NCBI GenBank assembly: GCA_902782875.1 | Contig: CACZPE010000112.1 | Span: 1 to 8,499, forward strand | Origin: an uncultured Ruminococcus sp. | GTDB lineage: Bacteria; Bacillota_A; Clostridia; Oscillospirales; Ruminococcaceae | DNA: 8,499 nt | Direction of reading: 5' to 3' | Shown here: piece by piece, positions 5,422 through 8,499 of the stretch | Position numbering within the stretch: position 1 is the first letter of the stretch | Layout: every line of letters begins with the position of its first letter | Notes under the pieces: generated by a model | Seen by the model: the letters and a program-made list of their open reading frames with translations, nothing else | Databases searched by the model: none | What the model was told of the DNA's origin: nothing | Translations under genes and position numbers: made by a program

Positions 5422-5997
5422 ATGCAGGTCAAAAAGGATGATATTCAGAACAAAATACTCAAGTCAGCAGAGAAGCTATTTATCAAAAGAGGCTATGAGA
5501 ATACTTCACTGAAGCTGATCGCAGAAAAAAGCTATATAAGCAAAAGCAATATCTATCGTTACTACAAGTCAAAAGATGAGATATATGAAACTCTGGTGGG
5601 CGCTGCAAGAGATGAGATCATAAAGACAAGCTATCACTTTTTCACCCCTGACTTCATAGGGAAATATACTCCTGAGAAGTGCGATGAGATATCTGCGTAT
5701 CTTGCAAAGCTGCTGTGCGATCACCGCACGGGAATACTTATCATGCTTCGTTCAAGCGCAGGAACTGACAGGGTGCTGTTAGAGTCGCTGATAATACAAA
5801 GATTTGTCGAAGCTTGCCCTATAGAGGATGATAATGTGAAGAAGCTGGTATCAAAGCTCCTGATATTCGGACTGATGGAGATACTTTCGGATCTTTCTGA
5901 TGAAGAGAGTATAGCCAATGGACTGAATGCGCTGATATATTATCACTATCTGGGGCTTAACGGATTGAAGGAAAAAGCCGAACAGGAGCTTATATAG
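5422..5997 (+). CDS. TetR/AcrR-family transcriptional regulator
   Basis: The product has 191 residues, usual for the family. Residues 8-54 form the DNA-binding domain: an ILKSAEKLFIKRGYENTS helix, then the helix-turn-helix at about 29-48 (LKLIAEK...SKSNIYRYYKSKDEIY). The rest is a helical ligand-binding and dimerisation domain with no recognisable ligand signature. I place the start at 5422, where AGGTGAGA is 5-6 bases upstream and where the duplicated segment aligns exactly with the acyltransferase start. An in-frame ATG at 5389 lacks a ribosome site and lies beside the downstream box. TetR proteins usually repress their own promoter and a nearby target. Here the target is plausibly the acyltransferase-amide hydrolase operon, which has the same control region. 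The gene is followed after 37 bases by the HXXEE gene. Confidence 0.9.
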   Translation: MQVKKDDIQNKILKSAEKLFIKRGYENTSLKLIAEKSYISKSNIYRYYKSKDEIYETLVGAARDEIIKTSYHFFTPDFIGKYTPEKCDEISAYLAKLLCDHRTGILIMLRSSAGTDRVLLESLIIQRFVEACPIEDDNVKKLVSKLLIFGLMEILSDLSDEESIANGLNALIYYHYLGLNGLKEKAEQELI

Positions 5998-6034
5998 ATA
6001 TAAGACCATTTCACAGGAATAAACGGAGGATACT

Positions 6035-6577
6035 ATGAAAGACTATATTCTGCTTTTACCCATCATTTTCATTTTTCACGATATGGAGGAGATCATCGGC
6101 TTCGGATGGTTTTTCAGAAATAATCCTGAACTTTTCAGAAAGTATCCCAGGCTGACTGCGGCATACAGGGAGATCACCAACGAGGGCTTTGCATCTGCTG
6201 TTTATGAGGAATTCATACCATTTTTCGGGTTAAGCCTGCTGGCATATTTTTTCCCAAACAATATACTTTATGGCATATGGTTTGGTATGTTCCTTGCACT
6301 TACAGGGCATTTTATAGCCCACATACTGATATGTCTCTATGTGGGTAAATTCATCCCGTCGCTCATCACTTCTGTAATATGCCTGCCGTTCAGCGTGATC
6401 ATACTGATACATACCGCAGGACTGATGACATTTGATGCGGTAACCATAATATCTGTTGCTCTGACAATACCCGGCATGATGATAAATATGAAGCTTGCGC
6501 ACAAAATGATGGATGTTGTGAGCAGAAAGCTCAGGGGCACACGGCTCGTACCCGAAAATGTAATGGATATTAAATGA
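6035..6577 (+). CDS. HXXEE-motif membrane protein
   Basis: The product has 180 residues. The defining motif HDMEE (His15, Glu18, Glu19) lies in the first membrane segment, with a conserved-looking Glu pair (YEEF, Glu58-Glu59), a GHFIAH pair of histidines (His92, His96) and Pro108 (KFIPS) further on. Four or five hydrophobic segments span the chain, and the C-terminus is Lys/Arg-rich and cytosolic. The HXXEE family has no established function. The intramembrane His and Glu residues look suited to metal binding, which is inference. GGAGGA lies 4 bases before the ATG, a strong site. It follows the TetR gene closely with no terminator between, so it is probably cotranscribed and controlled with it. 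Confidence 0.8.
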   Translation: MKDYILLLPIIFIFHDMEEIIGFGWFFRNNPELFRKYPRLTAAYREITNEGFASAVYEEFIPFFGLSLLAYFFPNNILYGIWFGMFLALTGHFIAHILICLYVGKFIPSLITSVICLPFSVIILIHTAGLMTFDAVTIISVALTIPGMMINMKLAHKMMDVVSRKLRGTRLVPENVMDIK

Positions 6578-6599
6578 TATCATCGGTTAACATAGGTCA

Positions 6600-6628
6600 A
6601 TGACAAGCATCATTTATTGTGATACAAT
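6600..6628 (+). promoter_or_regulatory. Extended -10 promoter of the CPBP-Crp-reductase set
   Basis: ATGACA (6600-6605), 17 bases, TACAAT (6623-6628), with TGA just before the -10 giving an extended -10. The predicted start near 6635 leaves a leader of only about 17 bases, beginning at the Shine-Dalgarno sequence. Confidence 0.75.
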
Positions 6629-6629
6629 A
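6615..6629. promoter_or_regulatory. Perfect dyad over the -10, candidate operator
   Basis: TATTGT (6615-6620), GAT, ACAATA (6624-6629) form a perfect 6-bp inverted repeat that covers the whole -10 element. A protein bound here would block polymerase. The Crp/Fnr-family or TetR regulator encoded nearby are candidates, though the dyad does not match the classical CRP or FNR consensus half-sites well. Confidence 0.4.
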
Positions 6630-6634
6630 CCTTT

Positions 6635-6643
6635 AAAGGAGGT
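6635..6643 (+). promoter_or_regulatory. Near-perfect Shine-Dalgarno sequence deciding the CPBP start
   Basis: AAAGGAGGT is complementary to the 3' end of 16S rRNA over nine bases and lies 8 bases before ATG 6652. It rules out the in-frame TTG at 6643, which overlaps it. Confidence 0.8.
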
Positions 6644-6651
6644 TGATCACA

Positions 6652-7338
6652 ATGAATGATACAAAACAGAACGCCGGAAGAGCACTCACACTGACAACTG
6701 TACTCACGCTGTTTATAGCGGGTGCGGAGCTGCTCATCGCCTATTCAAGCTACAGGCCGGGGATGAATTTTCTTGACATAACAAGCTATGTGACATCAAA
6801 CAAGTATATCTATTTTCTGCTGCTGATCATCGGGAATATGTCCCTTCTGCCGGGCGCTGTACTGCTGTACAGGGAAAACGGCATCAGCCTGAAGGATGAG
6901 ATATACAGCAGGGATACTCTCGGAAAAGATATAGTCACCGGGCTTGCGGCACTGGCCGCATCCGAAATCCTGGGACTGCTGATGTCGCTTACATACAAAG
7001 GCAGAACAGAGCTTGCATTCAAAGCAGAAAAGCCCACTGTCGGAATAATGATCATGTGGTTCATAGCTCTCGGACTGGTCAGCGGCATCGTAAAGGAAAT
7101 ATTTTTCAGAGGATTTGCCAGAAGGTTCTGCGCTCCCGTAATGGGAGAAACCACGGCATTTCTGCTGTTCAATTTAATGTTTGCCATGCTCGACTGGCAT
7201 AATTACGGTTATTCTTTTCTTATAGGCCTGATATGGATATGGGCATATAAAAAGTCGGGACACCTTATCGCCCCTATGATCGCACACGGCGGTTGTGGTA
7301 TTATTTCAATCATATACTGGATAATTGTTGCACAATAA
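6652..7338 (+). CDS. CPBP-family intramembrane protein with altered catalytic motifs
   Basis: The product has 228 residues and about seven hydrophobic segments. Its C-terminal half follows the CPBP (Rce1/Abi-type) protease plan. Motif 1 reads KEIFFRG (Lys148, Glu149, Arg153) where the family has EExxxR. Motif 2 reads FAMLDWH (Phe177 to His183) with Asp181 where FxxxH would put histidine. Motif 3 reads APMIAHGGCG with His212 present but Gly216 where Asn is usual. Three of the usual catalytic positions are therefore changed, so proteolysis is doubtful and a non-enzymatic membrane role is possible. Active members cleave inside membranes, and in bacteria are tied to peptide processing or self-immunity; no bacteriocin gene is seen here. 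It is the first gene after its own promoter and is followed after 10 bases by the Crp/Fnr gene. Confidence 0.78.
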   Translation: MNDTKQNAGRALTLTTVLTLFIAGAELLIAYSSYRPGMNFLDITSYVTSNKYIYFLLLIIGNMSLLPGAVLLYRENGISLKDEIYSRDTLGKDIVTGLAALAASEILGLLMSLTYKGRTELAFKAEKPTVGIMIMWFIALGLVSGIVKEIFFRGFARRFCAPVMGETTAFLLFNLMFAMLDWHNYGYSFLIGLIWIWAYKKSGHLIAPMIAHGGCGIISIIYWIIVAQ

Positions 7339-7348
7339 AGAGGTCAAT

Positions 7349-7951
7349 ATGGATAAAACTTATATCGTAAAACAGATGAAAGCTCTCTCGGACAGTTTTG
7401 GTCTCGGGATCGAGGATGAAGTATTTGATGCTGTGCTCGGTTTCTCGGAGTTCAGGGTATATTCAAAGGGCTCACATCTTGCAAATATGGGCGACAGCGC
7501 CGCTCATGCAGGTATCGTGATGAATGGCATAGTACGCAGCTACTATATTGACGGCGACGGGAACGACATCACACAGTTCTTTGCAAAAGAAGGCAGCTTC
7601 TGCATGGACGAGGGTATGATGGGCTTTGATGAGATATTGAAAATGTGGGAAGCTATCGAGGAATCCACTGTAATGATCTTTGAAGTAAAAAGTATGAAGG
7701 AGCTTATCTACAGCAGCGAGAAACTGAAAACCACATGGATAGAGCTCCTTGAAAGCGGTATGCGCTATAAGATGTACCGTGAGGGCGGATTTCTGACTGA
7801 AAATGCAACGGAGCGATATCTTAAATTCCGCAGGAACTATCCCGATATTGCAGGACGGGTGCAGCAAAGGTATATCGCAACATATCTCGGCATCAAGCCC
7901 GAATCACTGAGCAGGATAAGAAATCTGCTGAAGGACAGCGGGCAGGAATAA
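7349..7951 (+). CDS. Crp/Fnr-family transcriptional regulator
   Basis: The product has 200 residues. Residues about 25-115 are a cyclic-nucleotide-binding-type beta barrel (FRVYSKGSHLANMGD, GIVMNGIVRSYYID, then DITQFFAKEGSF). A long dimer helix follows, then a C-terminal helix-turn-helix at about 175-191 (YIATYLGIKPESLSRIR). The effector pocket lacks the GE...R pattern that binds cAMP in CRP, and there is no FNR-type four-cysteine cluster, so it is probably one of the Firmicutes members with an unknown signal. The HTH style (YLGI.PESLSRIR) is typical of this subgroup. GAGG lies 5 bases before ATG 7349. An upstream TTG at 7325 would overlap the CPBP gene and lacks a ribosome site. It may regulate the promoter at 6600 or the reductase behind it. 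Confidence 0.87.
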   Translation: MDKTYIVKQMKALSDSFGLGIEDEVFDAVLGFSEFRVYSKGSHLANMGDSAAHAGIVMNGIVRSYYIDGDGNDITQFFAKEGSFCMDEGMMGFDEILKMWEAIEESTVMIFEVKSMKELIYSSEKLKTTWIELLESGMRYKMYREGGFLTENATERYLKFRRNYPDIAGRVQQRYIATYLGIKPESLSRIRNLLKDSGQE

Positions 7952-7972
7952 TGATACATCGGGGTGATACTG

Positions 7973-8499
7973 ATGATGAAATATAAAATAGCAGGCAGGG
8001 AGCTTTCCGTGCCTCTTATCGGTACCTGGTCGTGGGGCGGCGGCTTCAACGGCTCCCGCCTGATATTCGGTCAGAGCTTCTCGGAGGACAGCCTTAAGAA
8101 GACCTTTAACAAGGCATATGATGCGGGATTTGTATTCTGGGACACTGCCGAGGTATACGGCATGGGGCGCTCCGAGGAAATACTGGGCAGGATGATCACA
8201 GGTAAGAATGCGATCATCTCCACAAAGCATTTTCCCCGCAGGTGGTACAGGAAGGGTGAATGCCGCAGGGCGATAGAAAAAAGCCTTGAACGCCTGAACA
8301 TCCCGTACATAGACCTGTACTGGCTCCATGCCCCTGTCAATATAAAAGAGAATATGACCGAACTGGCAGAATGCCTTAAGGACGGCCTGATAAAGAGCAT
8401 AGGCCTTTCAAACGGAAGCACCGATGACATTATTCTCGCATCAGAGGTGCTTGAGAAAAACGGAACACAGCTTTCCGCGATACAGAATCACTACAGTCT
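7973..8499 (+). CDS. Aldo/keto reductase, C-terminus beyond the right edge
   Basis: The first 175 residues are present. The fold's landmarks are in order: GTWSWGG near residue 17 after the first strand, then WDTAEVYGMGRSEEILG with Asp57 and Tyr62, STKH with Lys85, and LYWLHAP with His119. Together these make a complete Asp/Tyr/Lys/His catalytic tetrad. GLIKSIGLSN (about 148-157) is the usual NAD(P)-side strand. The family reduces aldehydes and ketones with NADPH or NADH in the cytosol; the substrate is unknown. GGGGTGAT at 7961-7968 supports the first of two adjacent ATGs (7973; the second is 7976). It lies 21 bases after the Crp/Fnr gene and is likely cotranscribed with it. Full-length members are usually about 280-330 residues, so roughly half is missing only because of the window edge. 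Confidence 0.9.
   Translation, partial: MMKYKIAGRELSVPLIGTWSWGGGFNGSRLIFGQSFSEDSLKKTFNKAYDAGFVFWDTAEVYGMGRSEEILGRMITGKNAIISTKHFPRRWYRKGECRRAIEKSLERLNIPYIDLYWLHAPVNIKENMTELAECLKDGLIKSIGLSNGSTDDIILASEVLEKNGTQLSAIQNHYS

Larger units (their letters stand above)
5292..5428 (+). repeat. Duplicated regulatory segment, copy B
   Basis: This is the partner of 2899-3035. The offset is a constant 2394 bases from the upstream box through the downstream box and becomes 2393 after one base is lost near 5403. Both copies end in ATGCAGG at the start codon, so even the second codon (CAG, Gln) is shared, though the two proteins are unrelated. The left edge here is also a palindrome, GATAACCATTATC. Confidence 0.85.

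Noticed and set aside
2899..5428. Interpreting the two similar segments as ends of a transposon or composite mobile element
   Set aside because: They are in direct orientation, show no terminal inverted repeats or target duplications, enclose no transposase, and identity is limited to promoter and leader elements.
7904..8329. Open frame of 141 codons on the minus strand across the Crp/Fnr end and reductase start
   Set aside because: It lies opposite two well-supported genes with intact motifs, and its translation has no recognisable domain.
1..8499. CRISPR array, tRNA, rRNA, riboswitch or phage genes
   Set aside because: No regularly spaced repeats, cloverleaf sequences, conserved aptamer leader or phage-type genes were seen on either strand.

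Overview
The window looks like a chromosomal accessory stretch from a low-to-mid GC, Gram-positive-type gut anaerobe. A Ruminococcus-like Oscillospiraceae/Clostridia member is my best guess. This rests on the strong AGGAGG-type ribosome sites, the sigma-A style promoters, the frequent ATA (Ile), AGG/AGA (Arg) and GGA (Gly) codons, and the gene families present. It is an inference; there is no rRNA or other diagnostic marker. I see no tRNA, rRNA, CRISPR array, transposase, integrase or attachment site.

Left part (1-1642, minus strand). A probable operon reads leftward from a good promoter at 1642-1614. It holds a FliB-type cysteine-cluster protein (annotated in databases as flagellin lysine-N-methylase), a possible 72-residue overlapping ORF, and a small membrane-anchored protein that runs off the left edge. 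The last two share an ATGA stop/start overlap.

Centre-left (1734-2827, plus strand). A single gene for an unrecognised protein with about six membrane segments has a near-consensus extended -10 promoter with a dyad upstream of it. It ends in a terminator whose hairpin contains its own stop codon, and a second strong terminator follows 55 bases later.

Centre (2899-6577, plus strand). Two short operons each sit behind a copy of the same roughly 135-bp regulatory segment (2899-3035 and 5292-5428, about 75% identical from the 16-base box onward). Both copies carry an identical 16-base box, identical TTGAAA-17-TATATT promoters, and a second box at identical spacing. Operon one encodes a multi-pass acyltransferase-like membrane protein and an Ntn-type linear amide C-N hydrolase, coupled by ATGA. 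Operon two encodes a TetR regulator and an HXXEE-motif membrane protein. The natural reading is a small regulon in which the TetR protein controls both operons. This shared control region is the most interesting thing in the window.

Right part (6600-8499, plus strand). A new promoter, with a perfect dyad over its -10, drives a tightly packed set: a CPBP-family membrane protein with altered catalytic motifs, a Crp/Fnr-family regulator, and an aldo/keto reductase cut by the right edge. No terminator separates this set from the HXXEE gene, so read-through from upstream is possible.
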